In this document: piece after piece, positions 39,759-47,722 of the stretch
Layout: each line of letters begins with the position of its first letter
Position numbering within the stretch: the stretch's first letter is position 1
Assembly (NCBI RefSeq): GCF_015477775.1
Contig: NZ_JADLQO010000002.1
Span: 186,001 to 250,000 of the forward strand
Origin: Nocardia abscessus
GTDB taxonomy: Bacteria > Actinomycetota > Actinomycetes > Mycobacteriales > Mycobacteriaceae
DNA: 64,000 nt
Direction of reading: 5' to 3'
Translations under genes and position numbers: made by a program
The notes under the pieces: model-generated
What the model was told of the DNA's origin: nothing
The model's database searches: none
Seen by the model: only the letters and a program-made list of their open reading frames with translations

Positions 39759-39986
39759 TTGGCCGGGCAGGTGAACTGCCCGGAAGCAGGATTCACCATC
39801 CCCTCCGGCGGAGAAGAGAACCTGGTGCAGTCGGCCGGGCCGCCGGAGGGGATGACGAAATACCGCAGACAGGTCCGTCGATCCGGGAGGTGGTCGCTGA
39901 GAGAGTTACCGAAACCCCTCCGTGCCCGGGAAGAAGTGCGGGCGCGGTGTTCGACGTCGGCTCTGCAGGTCGGCGGATGGAACTGA
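39759..39986 (+). CDS. Possible small DUF1059-like protein (doubtful)
   Basis: The frame from a TTG start reads AGQVNCPEAGFTIPSGGEENLVQ, which recalls the start of DUF1059-type small stress proteins (CPxxGFxI). The rest (VRRSGRWSLRELPKPL) does not clearly fit, and an adjacent frame reads SIREVVAERV, so the gene may be frameshifted or the match accidental. Confidence 0.25.
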   Translation: MAGQVNCPEAGFTIPSGGEENLVQSAGPPEGMTKYRRQVRRSGRWSLRELPKPLRAREEVRARCSTSALQVGGWN

Positions 39987-40011
39987 AATCAAACCCCTTC
40001 GAAAGTCCCGA

Positions 40012-40038
40012 GGCCCCGGCGCATAGTGCGCCGGGGCC
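40012..40038. terminator. Perfect GC-rich hairpin
   Basis: A 12-bp stem, 40012-40023 with 40027-40038, has a 3-nt loop. It lies just upstream of the MerR-like gene, where it could terminate upstream transcription or shape the leader. No T run follows it. Confidence 0.6.
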
Positions 40039-40064
40039 CGATGGCGTTGACCCCGAGAGGTGTT

Positions 40065-40430
40065 GTGGACCAACCGAAAACGAACCCCACCAGCGGCTCC
40101 AGTGCAGGGGACCGGCTCGATGACGATGACTACCCCGCCTACAGCATGGGCCGGGCCGCGGAAATCCTCGGCGTCACCCCCGCCTTCCTACGCGGCCTCG
40201 ACGCCGCCGAGCTATTGACACCACAGCGCTCCGATGGCGGGCACCGCCGCTACTCCCGCTACCAACTGCGCCTGGCCGCACGGGTCCGCCAACTCGTGGA
40301 CGACGGCAGCACCCTCGAGGCAGCCGCGCGCATCGTCATTCTCGAAGACCAACTCGCCGAAGCTCAACGCCTCAACACCGAACTCCGACACACCCTCGAC
40401 CAGCGCACCGACACCAGTTACCCCGAATGA
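40065..40430 (+). CDS. MerR family HTH regulator (short form)
   Basis: The 121-residue protein from GTG (VDQPKTNPTSGSSAGDRL) has a MerR winged HTH (YSMGRAAEILGVTPAFLRGLDAAELLTPQRSDGGHRRYSRYQLRL). A short coiled tail follows (ARIVILEDQLAEAQRLNTELRHTL). It lacks metal-binding Cys. Such short MerR-like proteins with the LEDQLxxAQ tail are common in mycobacteria. Start uncertain: gagagg precedes the GTG; an ATG at 40041 overlaps a hairpin edge. Confidence 0.85.
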   Translation: MDQPKTNPTSGSSAGDRLDDDDYPAYSMGRAAEILGVTPAFLRGLDAAELLTPQRSDGGHRRYSRYQLRLAARVRQLVDDGSTLEAAARIVILEDQLAEAQRLNTELRHTLDQRTDTSYPE

Positions 40431-40623
40431 ACCCGGGTACCGGTTACCGAGCACCTCCGAGCTGATCGCTGAGCCGCAGCCGTAAATCTTCCCCTTCACC
40501 TCGCGTGCGCTCGCCCACGCCGGGTATCACGTTCGCACGGCGAACATCGCACACTCGATTGCACCCGAATCCGAGCAGACCGCTGCGCTCCGGCCACGGT
40601 CCGGACGATCGAAGGAGAGCGTC

Positions 40624-40851
40624 ATGTCGGCGCGACACCGCACCTATCTCGTCCGTCTCGACCCGCAGCTGCACCGCGAAAGTGCGACCCAGAGGGGTGT
40701 TCGAGGGGCGTTCTTCGACTGGCTGCAGACCGTCGACGCCGAGGTCGTCGAGCTGTGCGGCGCCGATCGCGTCGTCATCTCCTCCGCACCGGAAGTAGCC
40801 GACCAGGTCAGAGACCTGGAGCATGTTCTGGCCGTCGAGCCGTACGAATAG
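40624..40851 (+). CDS. Small protein resembling stand-alone peptidase inhibitor I9 domain (copy 1)
   Basis: The 75-residue protein has ATG with gaaggagag eight bases upstream. It begins MSARHRTYLVRLDPQLHR and ends VVISSAPEVADQVRDLEHVLAVEPYE. The pattern (YLVxLD strand, helix, FFDWLQTVDAEVV, GADRVVISSAPEVA helix, final VLAVEPY) fits the subtilisin propeptide/inhibitor I9 fold. About half its residues match the copy at 51162. No protease is adjacent, so its partner or role is unknown. Confidence 0.72.
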   Translation: MSARHRTYLVRLDPQLHRESATQRGVRGAFFDWLQTVDAEVVELCGADRVVISSAPEVADQVRDLEHVLAVEPYE

Positions 40852-40994
40852 CGAACGCTTGCGCTGTCGAAGGCTCGGGCTGCGGGACTTCACCGAGGCC
40901 GACACGCCCGCCCAACGGCGTCGGCCCCGCACGGGATCGACGGCGCTCGATCGGCGGACGGGGATGTGTCGGTGTGCGGCGCTACTGTGACCGA

Positions 40995-41693
40995 GTGAAC
41001 CGGACCGATCGGTTGTACGCGATAGTCGAAGAGCTGCGGGCGATCTCGCCGCGACTGCGCAGCGCGCGCGAGTTGGCCGAGCGGTACGAGGTGAGCGTCC
41101 GGACGATCGAACGGGATATCTGCGCGCTGCAGCAGGCCGGTATTCCGATCTACGCCGATGTCGGCAGGCGCGGCGGTTACGCGCTGGACAAAAGCATGTC
41201 CTTGCCGCCGCTGAATCTCACACCCGCGGAGACCGTCGCGCTGGCGGTCGCGCTGGCCCGCCATCGTGGTGGCCCGTTCGAGCGGGCGGGCCACAGCGCG
41301 CTGCGCAAGATCGTGGCGGTGCTGCCGGAACGCGACGCGGTCGCCGCCCGAGACCTCGCCGCGCGGATCCGATTGCTGTCCAGCGACGCACAGCCCGACC
41401 GCGAGATCCCGGCGGTGATCGAGCGAGCCATCGAAATCGGCAGGGTGCTGCGGATCGGCTACCTCGACCGGTTCGGCGCGCACACCGAACGCGAGGTCGA
41501 GCCGTTCGCGCTGGTGCACGGGCCCAACGGCTGGTACCTGGCGGCTCGGTGCAGGATGCGCGACAGCCCGCGCTGTTTCCGTCTGGATCGGATCACGTCG
41601 GCGGCGGCAACCGAACTGTCCGCGCCGCATCGCCAGTTCGACGGGTCGGCCTGGGACATCCCGGATACCGGGCTTCGAGTCGTCGCGCTCTGA
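40995..41693 (+). CDS. WYL-domain HTH regulator (YafY type)
   Basis: The 232-residue protein starts at GTG (VNRTDRLYAIVEELRAI). The N-terminal DeoR-like HTH includes SARELAERYEVSVRTIERDICALQQAGIPIYADVGRRGGY. The middle and C-terminal WYL-like part has IGYLDRFGAHTEREVEPFALVHGPNGWYLAARCRMRDSPRCFRLDRI. It is 90 bp upstream of a VOC gene in the same direction, a very common actinobacterial pairing, so it probably regulates that gene. The ligand is unknown. Confidence 0.9.
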   Translation: MNRTDRLYAIVEELRAISPRLRSARELAERYEVSVRTIERDICALQQAGIPIYADVGRRGGYALDKSMSLPPLNLTPAETVALAVALARHRGGPFERAGHSALRKIVAVLPERDAVAARDLAARIRLLSSDAQPDREIPAVIERAIEIGRVLRIGYLDRFGAHTEREVEPFALVHGPNGWYLAARCRMRDSPRCFRLDRITSAAATELSAPHRQFDGSAWDIPDTGLRVVAL

Positions 41694-41783
41694 GCCGATT
41701 CGAAAACACCGACAGGGGGTTGTCGCCGGGGCGGGAGATCGTGGTTCGGCAAGACCACGACCTCGAGATTCCGGAGACGATCA

Positions 41784-42164
41784 ATGAGCACTCCCCCGTA
41801 CAACACGGTGACCTGGTTCCAGGTCGGCAGCGACAAGCCCGAGCAGATCAAGGAGTTCTACGGCGAGCTGTTCGGCTGGTCCTTCAGCCCGTACCCGAGC
41901 GGCGACGACGGGTACGAACTGATCCACTACCCCGGCAGCGAGGCTCCGAGCGGCGGTGTCGCGCACACGCCGGACAGCGTGGCCAATCACGCCACCTTCC
42001 TGGTGGTCGTCGAGGATGTCGCGGCCACCGTGGCGGCAGCCGAGGCCTTGGGCGCCAAGGTGCTGACCGCGCCCGTCACCAGCGCGGATGGTCTGGTATC
42101 AGCCGATCTGCTGGACACCTCCGGCAATCATTTCGGCGTGTTCAGCCCCGCGCCGACGGCGTGA
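41784..42164 (+). CDS. VOC (glyoxalase/bleomycin resistance-like) protein
   Basis: The 126-residue protein is a single glyoxalase fold in two halves: FYGELFGWSFSPYPSGDDGYELIHYPG and FLVVVEDVAATVAAAEALGAKVL, ending DLLDTSGNHFGVFSP. Metal-ligand residues are partly present (Glu near the end is replaced by Phe/Gly). It follows the WYL regulator. Confidence 0.88.
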   Translation: MSTPPYNTVTWFQVGSDKPEQIKEFYGELFGWSFSPYPSGDDGYELIHYPGSEAPSGGVAHTPDSVANHATFLVVVEDVAATVAAAEALGAKVLTAPVTSADGLVSADLLDTSGNHFGVFSPAPTA

Positions 42165-42247
42165 TCGAACGGTGAACTCGTCTCCCGGCGCATCGTCCGA
42201 CGATGTGCCGGGAGGAGATTCGTCTGGTTTCCGGGCGCGGGGAACGA

Positions 42248-42652
42248 TCAACTCAATTGAGCGACGGCCGCTGCGCCGATTTTGTGATCGGTGATCGAGG
42301 AGACCGCGCCGGATACTCCCAGCGCACCGACAACCGTTCCACGGACCCGGATGACCACACCACCGCCATTGGGCACCAGCGCGTGCGCACCCGATCGTGG
42401 TGGTTCGCCGAACAGCGACTGTCCTTGCGGTGCGGAGGTCATGTGCACGGTGTCGAAACCCAGCGCAATGGCCGCGTCTGCTTTGTGTTTCGCGACATCG
42501 TTCGCCTGCGGGGGCGCACCGTCCATACGCGCACTGGCCACCAGACTCCCGCCGGCTTCCACGACGGCAAGGCAGACGGACTCGCCGAGTTCGGTCGCCG
42601 CCTTACGAGCCGCAGCAATCACCGAGCCGGCCTGATCGAGCGATATCGCCAT
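42248..42652 (-). CDS. GlcG/HbpS family protein
   Basis: The 134-residue protein starts MAISLDQAGSVIAAARKAATELG. The GlcG/HbpS (DUF336) signature covers VCLAVVEAGGSLVASARMDGA, KHKADAAIALGFDT, FGEPPRSGAHALVPNGGGVVIRVRGTVVGALGVSG. Such proteins bind haem or metals and often sense oxidative stress. An upstream ATG (42676) is possible; aggag lies 11 bases before the chosen start. Confidence 0.9.
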   Translation of the reverse strand: MAISLDQAGSVIAAARKAATELGESVCLAVVEAGGSLVASARMDGAPPQANDVAKHKADAAIALGFDTVHMTSAPQGQSLFGEPPRSGAHALVPNGGGVVIRVRGTVVGALGVSGAVSSITDHKIGAAAVAQLS

Positions 42653-42758
42653 AGGAGCATTGTCTCCTGAGGGCATTCGAGATAGCGTCCTCCGCTACGG
42701 CTCTTCAACTTGCTCGTGACGGTCGCTCGCGTTCTGCGCGCCGAAGCAGATTCCGACC

Positions 42759-43076
42759 TCAAGGACCGAGAATGGCGCGGATCTGGTTCGTGGCTCGTCG
42801 CGCGATCTCCTCGTCGACGATCGCGACCGGTTCGTCGGCCCCGGCGAACCACTGCGGGCCGACGGTGAACGGTGCGCCGGTGAGGGCGACGCCGACCGGG
42901 CCGAGTTCGCAGATGATGGCGTCGCCGGACAGCGGGTCGGAGACCACTTCGACGATGATGTACTGCCGCCGGATCCGGTTGTAATCGTCGGAGCTGACGA
43001 TCAGGCACAGCATTCCGCCGGGCAGCACCGAACCCGACGGGGCGTGCCAGACCTCGCCGAATCGGGGAGCGGCCAT
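42759..43076 (-). CDS. PemK/MazF-type toxin
   Basis: The 105-residue protein starts MAAPRFGEVWHAPSGSVLPGGMLCLIVSSDDYNR. It has the PemK/MazF beta-barrel layout: (R)FGEVW at the N-terminus, a middle strand IIVEVVSDPL, CELGPVGVAL, and the C-terminal DEEIARRATNQIRAIL. It overlaps its antitoxin by one base, the usual arrangement with the antitoxin first. MazF toxins cut mRNA; target here unknown. Confidence 0.82.
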   Translation of the reverse strand: MAAPRFGEVWHAPSGSVLPGGMLCLIVSSDDYNRIRRQYIIVEVVSDPLSGDAIICELGPVGVALTGAPFTVGPQWFAGADEPVAIVDEEIARRATNQIRAILGP

Positions 43077-43312
43077 CAGCCGGCCGCGCGGCGCTGGGCG
43101 ATGAGGCCCGCGGTCAGCGTGGTCGCGTGGTCCGGGGTGTATCCGGCGGCGTTCAGCGTGGCGCTGTCGGCGGCGATGCGGCGGCGCAGGTCATCGCGGC
43201 GCACCAGCTGGGCAAGGTAGGCGGAGCGGTCCAAGCCTTCCTCCTCCGCGCGGCGGACCAGGATTTCCAGGGTCTCGTCATCGAACGATACCGATGTCTT
43301 CCGTCCAGCCAT
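43076..43312 (-). CDS. Ribbon-helix-helix antitoxin
   Basis: The 78-residue protein starts MAGRKTSVSFDDETLEILVRRAEEEG. The first 45 residues have the RHH pattern (TSVSFDDETLEILVRRAEEEGLDRSAYLAQLV); the acidic and Ala-rich rest probably binds the toxin. It is translated just ahead of the PemK/MazF-like gene with a one-base overlap (TGATG), a classic type II toxin-antitoxin operon. Autoregulation is likely. Confidence 0.82.
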   Translation of the reverse strand: MAGRKTSVSFDDETLEILVRRAEEEGLDRSAYLAQLVRRDDLRRRIAADSATLNAAGYTPDHATTLTAGLIAQRRAAG

Positions 43313-43418
43313 ACCGCCGAGCGTACCGCTGACAGCGGTAGATGTCTCCGGCCGTGTGATGGTCACCGCGCCGGTTCGACTTGACCTCAACCGTCCTCGA
43401 GGTTCAACAATCCGGAGA

Positions 43419-43778
43419 ATGAGCATTCTGTTCCACAACACCATGCGGATCACCGACGGTCATCTCGAGCAGTTCACGACGGCTGTGCAGCGGGCGGTGG
43501 CGTTCGTCGAGGAGCATGGCCCACAGCTGATGGTGCAGGTCTTTGTCGACGAAGAACGCGGCCTGGCCCATAGTTTCCAGCTCTATCCCGACTCCCCAGC
43601 CGTACTCGCGCATTGGAAGATGTCCGATCCCTACATCCAGGACGTCATGGCGCACTGCAGTGTCCAGTCGTTCGAGACCTACGGCGAGATGTCCGACGAG
43701 GTCCTCGCCGGGCTGCGTTCGGGACCGGCCGGCGAGGCGCCGGTACGGCCGATGCTCACCGGCTTCATCCGGTTCTGA
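43419..43778 (+). CDS. Hypothetical protein, possible dimeric alpha/beta-barrel fold
   Basis: The 119-residue protein starts MSILFHNTMRITDGHLEQF; the ATG follows ggagaat. The sequence has the pattern of ABM-like domains: MRITDGHLEQFTTAVQRAVAFVEEHGPQLM, QVFVDEERGLAHSFQLYPDSPAVLAHW, then QSFETYGEMSDEVL. No catalytic motif is recognised, and homology is inferred only from fold pattern. Confidence 0.6.
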   Translation: MSILFHNTMRITDGHLEQFTTAVQRAVAFVEEHGPQLMVQVFVDEERGLAHSFQLYPDSPAVLAHWKMSDPYIQDVMAHCSVQSFETYGEMSDEVLAGLRSGPAGEAPVRPMLTGFIRF

Positions 43779-44268
43779 ATATCCGCACGGCTGGTCCACT
43801 ACCTCGGCGCGGGCACAGCCGGCCTGCGGGCCGACCCGGACCGCTTTCGGGACTCCAGCGTGTCGGCGCGAGGATCGCCATCCCCGCCTGGAGCCACCGC
43901 TCTGCTGACCGCTGCGCGCGGCTCGGGTCCGGCGCCGGTCCCCGACGCCGTGGGCGGTGGCTCGAAGGTGGGGCGCCCGCTGTCTCCAGGGGCGGTCGAC
44001 GCCGAATTCGACCAGTTCGCCGTAGGTTTCGGGTCGCACAGGGCTGAGCGCGAGGTCGAGCAGCGCTTTCGCTGCCTGGGCGAGGCTGTGCGCCTGGTTC
44101 ATATCGTCGAACCGATACTCGCCGCCGGATGGTTCGGTGCCGATCAAGGCCAGTCGTAGCGCCAGATGAGTGTTTCGGACAAGAATCTGATCTTCTTGCC
44201 CATGTTGACGCTCACAGCGGATCCGTAGATTCAGCGTTCGAACAAACACGCACCGAACGGAGTTCGAT
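43779..44268. other. Stretch without a confident gene; fragments on both strands
   Basis: About 490 bp. On the plus strand a frame reads RLVHYLGAGTAGLRADPDRFRD right after the previous stop. On the minus strand 43975-44185 reads LALRLALIGTEPSGGEYRFDDMNQAHSLAQAAKALLDLAL with coding-like GC3. I recognise neither; they may be relics of rearranged genes. Confidence 0.35.
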
Positions 44269-44454
44269 ATGGAGATCGCCCCCGGCGGCGTCAACGGCCG
44301 CACAGGCGGCCGCCGCACTGCAGAATCGGTTCGACCGGGTATCCGGCCGGTCCTCGCCGGACCGGACGGCGACCGACCGAGGTCGATCGCCGCAGACACC
44401 GGCTCCGAGATCGGAATCGCCGTGCGCGACGACCGCGAGGGCTCGGGTCGATGA
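44269..44454 (+). CDS. Small ORF overlapping SGNH gene start (doubtful)
   Basis: A 61-residue Arg/Gly-rich reading frame, ATG after ggag. Its TGA overlaps the SGNH ATG by 4 bp, which would couple the two. Composition is not protein-like and no domain is seen. It may be a leader or chance ORF. Confidence 0.3.
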   Translation: MEIAPGGVNGRTGGRRTAESVRPGIRPVLAGPDGDRPRSIAADTGSEIGIAVRDDREGSGR

Positions 44455-45716
44455 GCCTGCGGAATATGCGAACTGCCGTGCTGTCGGCAGTGGCGGCGTC
44501 GCTCCTGGCCGTCACGGGCACAGCACTGTATGCCGGCGACCGATCGCAGCAGCGCGAGATATGGCTCGACGGTTGGTCCGCCGCGCAGATGGCCGCCGCC
44601 GATGTGGCGGGGGCCAACTGGTCTACGAAAGGCTTTGTCGACCAGACCATCCGGCAGACCGTGCGCCCAACCCTCGCAGGCGAATCCGTCCGGATCACGC
44701 TGTCCAATCTCTTCGGCGATCGCCCGTTGCGGATAGCGGCGGGCACGATCGCGCGCAGCGCTGAAGGGGCGGCGGTGCATCCGGGCACCGTGCGGCCACT
44801 CACCTTCGGCGGTGCGCAGGGCGCGGTGATCCCGCGCGGCGCCGAGTTCACCTCCGACGCCACCGATTTCCCGGTCACCGCGCGACAGTCGATTACCGTG
44901 ACCCTCTATCTGAGCGAGGTAACCGGGCCGGCCACCTTCCACTTCCTCGGCAACGCCACCTCATACCGCGCGGACGGCGATCACAGCGCCGATACCCCCG
45001 GTGCGGCATTCACCGAGTCCGACGACTCCTGGTACTACCTGGCCGACGTCGAAGTCCGGGGCGCACCGAATCGCGACGGTGTGGTTGCCTTCGGCGATTC
45101 CATCACCGACGGCGCGGGCGCCGGCACCGACGCGGACAACCGATACCCCGATGCTCTGGCCGATCGCCTCGCCGACGACGCGCCCCGAGCCGTGCTCAAC
45201 ACCGGAATCGGCGGAAACCGGATCGTGTCGGACTCGGATTACCTGGGCCAACGCGCGGCCACCCGATTCCGCCGAGATGTGCTCGACAAGAACGGAATCG
45301 GCACCGTGATCCTGCTCTCGGGCATCAACGACATCGGGGCCAGTGAACTCCCCGAGCTGTGGCTGCGACCGAATCCCGAGGTCTCCGCCGAGCAGCTGAT
45401 CGCCGAATATCGGCTCCTCATCCACATGGCACGTGCGGACGGTCTGCGCATCATCGGCGGCACCCTGCTTCCTTATCGCGGAGCCCCGTACTACAGCGAA
45501 CGCGGCGAACGGGTCCGGGACGCGGTCAACTCCTGGATACGAAGCTCCGGCGAATTCGACGCCGTCATCGACTTCGAGCGCGCTCTCGCGAACCCCTCGG
45601 ACCCGGACGTCCTCGCCGCGCCGTTCGACAGCGGAGACCACCTGCATCCCAATCCCACCGGGTATTCGGTAATGGCCGACGCCGCCGCGCGCGTCCTGAA
45701 CGAGACGGACGACTAA
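44451..45716 (+). CDS. Secreted SGNH/GDSL hydrolase
   Basis: The 421-residue protein has an N-terminal signal peptide (TAVLSAVAASLLAVTGTALYA). A beta-sandwich of about 200 residues precedes the SGNH catalytic domain. Blocks: VVAFGDSITDGAG (Ser), NTGIGGNRI (oxyanion Gly), LLSGINDIGA (Asn), and DHLHPNPTGYSVMAD (Asp/His). The arrangement matches the actinobacterial exported esterases/lipases. It is followed by a hairpin shared with the convergent small gene. Confidence 0.92.
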   Translation: MSLRNMRTAVLSAVAASLLAVTGTALYAGDRSQQREIWLDGWSAAQMAAADVAGANWSTKGFVDQTIRQTVRPTLAGESVRITLSNLFGDRPLRIAAGTIARSAEGAAVHPGTVRPLTFGGAQGAVIPRGAEFTSDATDFPVTARQSITVTLYLSEVTGPATFHFLGNATSYRADGDHSADTPGAAFTESDDSWYYLADVEVRGAPNRDGVVAFGDSITDGAGAGTDADNRYPDALADRLADDAPRAVLNTGIGGNRIVSDSDYLGQRAATRFRRDVLDKNGIGTVILLSGINDIGASELPELWLRPNPEVSAEQLIAEYRLLIHMARADGLRIIGGTLLPYRGAPYYSERGERVRDAVNSWIRSSGEFDAVIDFERALANPSDPDVLAAPFDSGDHLHPNPTGYSVMADAAARVLNETDD

Positions 45717-45725
45717 GGCGCCTCT

Positions 45726-45753
45726 CCCGATGGGCGCCAAACCGCCCATCGGG
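45726..45753. terminator. Hairpin between SGNH gene and convergent small gene
   Basis: cccgatgggc (45726-45735) pairs perfectly with 45744-45753 around an 8-nt loop; it lies between the two stop codons and could serve both. Confidence 0.7.
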
Positions 45754-45764
45754 TGAGAGCGGAA

Positions 45765-45929
45765 TCAGTTCGTCGGCTCCCGGGGCTCGTCATCCGGGGC
45801 GGCGAGTTCCGGTGCGACTTCCCGGGTCGCCATTCCACCGTGGCGGCCCTGATCGGTCGGGCCCGGTGCGACGCCCTTCGGCCGCTCTGTGTCCTTTTCG
45901 TCTTCGTCGGGGTCTTGTGCGCGTGGCAT
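45765..45929 (-). CDS. Small acidic, disordered hypothetical protein
   Basis: The 54-residue protein starts MPRAQDPDEDEKDTERPKGV after a strong gaggagg six bases upstream. It is rich in Asp, Glu, Pro and Arg with no hydrophobic core, so probably disordered. The well-placed ribosome binding site is the main reason to accept it. Function unknown. Confidence 0.55.
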   Translation of the reverse strand: MPRAQDPDEDEKDTERPKGVAPGPTDQGRHGGMATREVAPELAAPDDEPREPTN

Positions 45930-46156
45930 GGCAGCCCTCCTCGGTTGTCGGATCGACCTACCCGCCTGGACCTGTTTCAATCCCGGGCCGCCACGCTTTG
46001 CCGAATAGACCAGAACCGCCGTTTACTTTCAGCTATCGTTCGATGGCAGAGCAACCGCTCGACGGGAGACCAGGGATGCCGGCGCGGCCGTGAGTCCGGG
46101 AGCCCGTGCAAGCCGAGCGGTCGAGCATCGACCGCTCTGTTCCACCGAGGAGCCGC

Positions 46157-47689
46157 ATGTACCCCGGCGCACACGTCGACCGATTCCCCGAAAAACCAGC
46201 GGTTGTTCTCGCCGAAAGCGGCGAAGTGCTGACCTACCGGGAACTGGAGGAGAATTCGGTTCGGCTCGCCCGGCACCTGCACGACGCGGGGCTGCGCAAG
46301 GGCGATCACGTCGCGCTGCTGTCGGGAAACGACCCGAAGGTCTACGAGGTCTACTGGGCGGCGTTGCGAACCGGGCTTTACATCACCGCGGTCAACCGGC
46401 ACCTGTCGCCGAGCGAGATCAGCTACATCGTGAACGACTGCGCAGCGCGGGCATTGATCGTGTCGGCCGGTCTCGCCGACGCCGCTGAGCAGATCGTCGC
46501 GCAAACCCCGGCGGTCGACATCCGGCTGGCCTTCGGCGGCCACGTGCCGGGATACAAGTCCTACGAGGACGCCCAGGCGGCAGCGTCGCCCGAACCTCTG
46601 CCGGATCAGCCGCGCGGTGCGGACATGCTCTACTCCTCCGGTACCACCGGACGCCCCAAGGGCATCGAGCAGCCGCTGCCGGATCGGCAGGTGGGCGACG
46701 CACCCGGCGACACCTACACCGCGATCTTCGGCCCGCTCTACGGATTCGACACCGAGACCGTCTACCTGTCTCCCGCCCCGCTCTATCACGCCGCGCCGCT
46801 GCGCTTCGGCGGCGTGGTCCACGCCCTCGGCGGAACGCTCGTGGTGATGGAGAAGTTCGACGCCGAACAGGCACTGGCCGCGATCGAGCGCTACCGCGTG
46901 ACGCACAGCCAGTGGGTACCGACCATGTTCGTCCGGATGCTGAAACTCGACGAGGCCGTCCGCGCCCGCTACGACGTGTCCAGCCTGCGGGTCGCCGTGC
47001 ACGCGGCCGCCCCGTGCCCCGTCGACGTGAAACGGGCGATGATCGACTGGTGGGGCCCGATCCTGCACGAGTACTACGCCTCGACCGAGGCCAACGGGGC
47101 GACCTTCATCGACAGCGACCAGTGGTTGCGCAAGCCGGGCTCGGTCGGCAAGGCCGGTCTGGGAACCATCCGGGTCTGCGGCGACGACGGCGCGGAACTT
47201 CCCACGGGCGAGATCGGCACCATCTACTTCGAACGCGACGAGGTTCCCTTCGCCTATCACAACGATCCCGCGAAGACGGCCGACGCGATTCACCCCGGCC
47301 ACCCGACCTGGACCACCACCGGCGACATCGGCTACGTCGACGAAGAGGGCTACCTGTTCCTCACCGACCGGAAGGCCTTCATGATCATCTCCGGTGGCGT
47401 GAACATCTATCCGCAGGAGGTCGAGGACGCGCTCGCCCTGCATCCGAAGGTGCTGGACGTGGCCGTGATCGGCGTGCCCGACGAGGAGATGGGCGAATCG
47501 GTCAAGGCCGTCGTCCAGCCCGCGCCGGGCGCCGAGCCCGGCCCCGCGCTCGCCGCGGAGCTGCGTGGCTACCTGCGCGATCGCATCGCGCACTACAAGG
47601 TGCCCAGGAGTTTCGACTTCGCCGACGACCTGCCGCGAACCCCCACCGGCAAGCTGGTCAAGGGCAAACTCCGCCAACGTTACGTGTGA
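46157..47689 (+). CDS. AMP-binding acyl-CoA synthetase
   Basis: The 510-residue ANL-superfamily enzyme starts MYPGAHVDRFPEKPAVVLAES after gagga. A1-A10 core motifs in order: MLYSSGTTGRPKG (ATP loop), APLYHAAPLRFG, YASTEANGATFI (A5), TGDIGYVDEEGYLFLTDRKAFMIISGGVNIYPQEVE (A7-A8), and the A10 Lys in PRTPTGKLVKGKL. It activates a carboxylic acid to an acyl-CoA. Substrate unknown, but an acyl-CoA dehydrogenase lies 2 kb downstream. Confidence 0.93.
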   Translation: MYPGAHVDRFPEKPAVVLAESGEVLTYRELEENSVRLARHLHDAGLRKGDHVALLSGNDPKVYEVYWAALRTGLYITAVNRHLSPSEISYIVNDCAARALIVSAGLADAAEQIVAQTPAVDIRLAFGGHVPGYKSYEDAQAAASPEPLPDQPRGADMLYSSGTTGRPKGIEQPLPDRQVGDAPGDTYTAIFGPLYGFDTETVYLSPAPLYHAAPLRFGGVVHALGGTLVVMEKFDAEQALAAIERYRVTHSQWVPTMFVRMLKLDEAVRARYDVSSLRVAVHAAAPCPVDVKRAMIDWWGPILHEYYASTEANGATFIDSDQWLRKPGSVGKAGLGTIRVCGDDGAELPTGEIGTIYFERDEVPFAYHNDPAKTADAIHPGHPTWTTTGDIGYVDEEGYLFLTDRKAFMIISGGVNIYPQEVEDALALHPKVLDVAVIGVPDEEMGESVKAVVQPAPGAEPGPALAAELRGYLRDRIAHYKVPRSFDFADDLPRTPTGKLVKGKLRQRYV

Positions 47690-47722
47690 CCGCGAGGTCG
47701 GCGGCGGCTGTGCTCGAGCGGG

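Noticed and set aside
43404..44942. 512-residue minus-strand frame
   Set aside because: It runs antisense through the SGNH and 43419 genes; only a short internal part looks coding, treated as a fragment.
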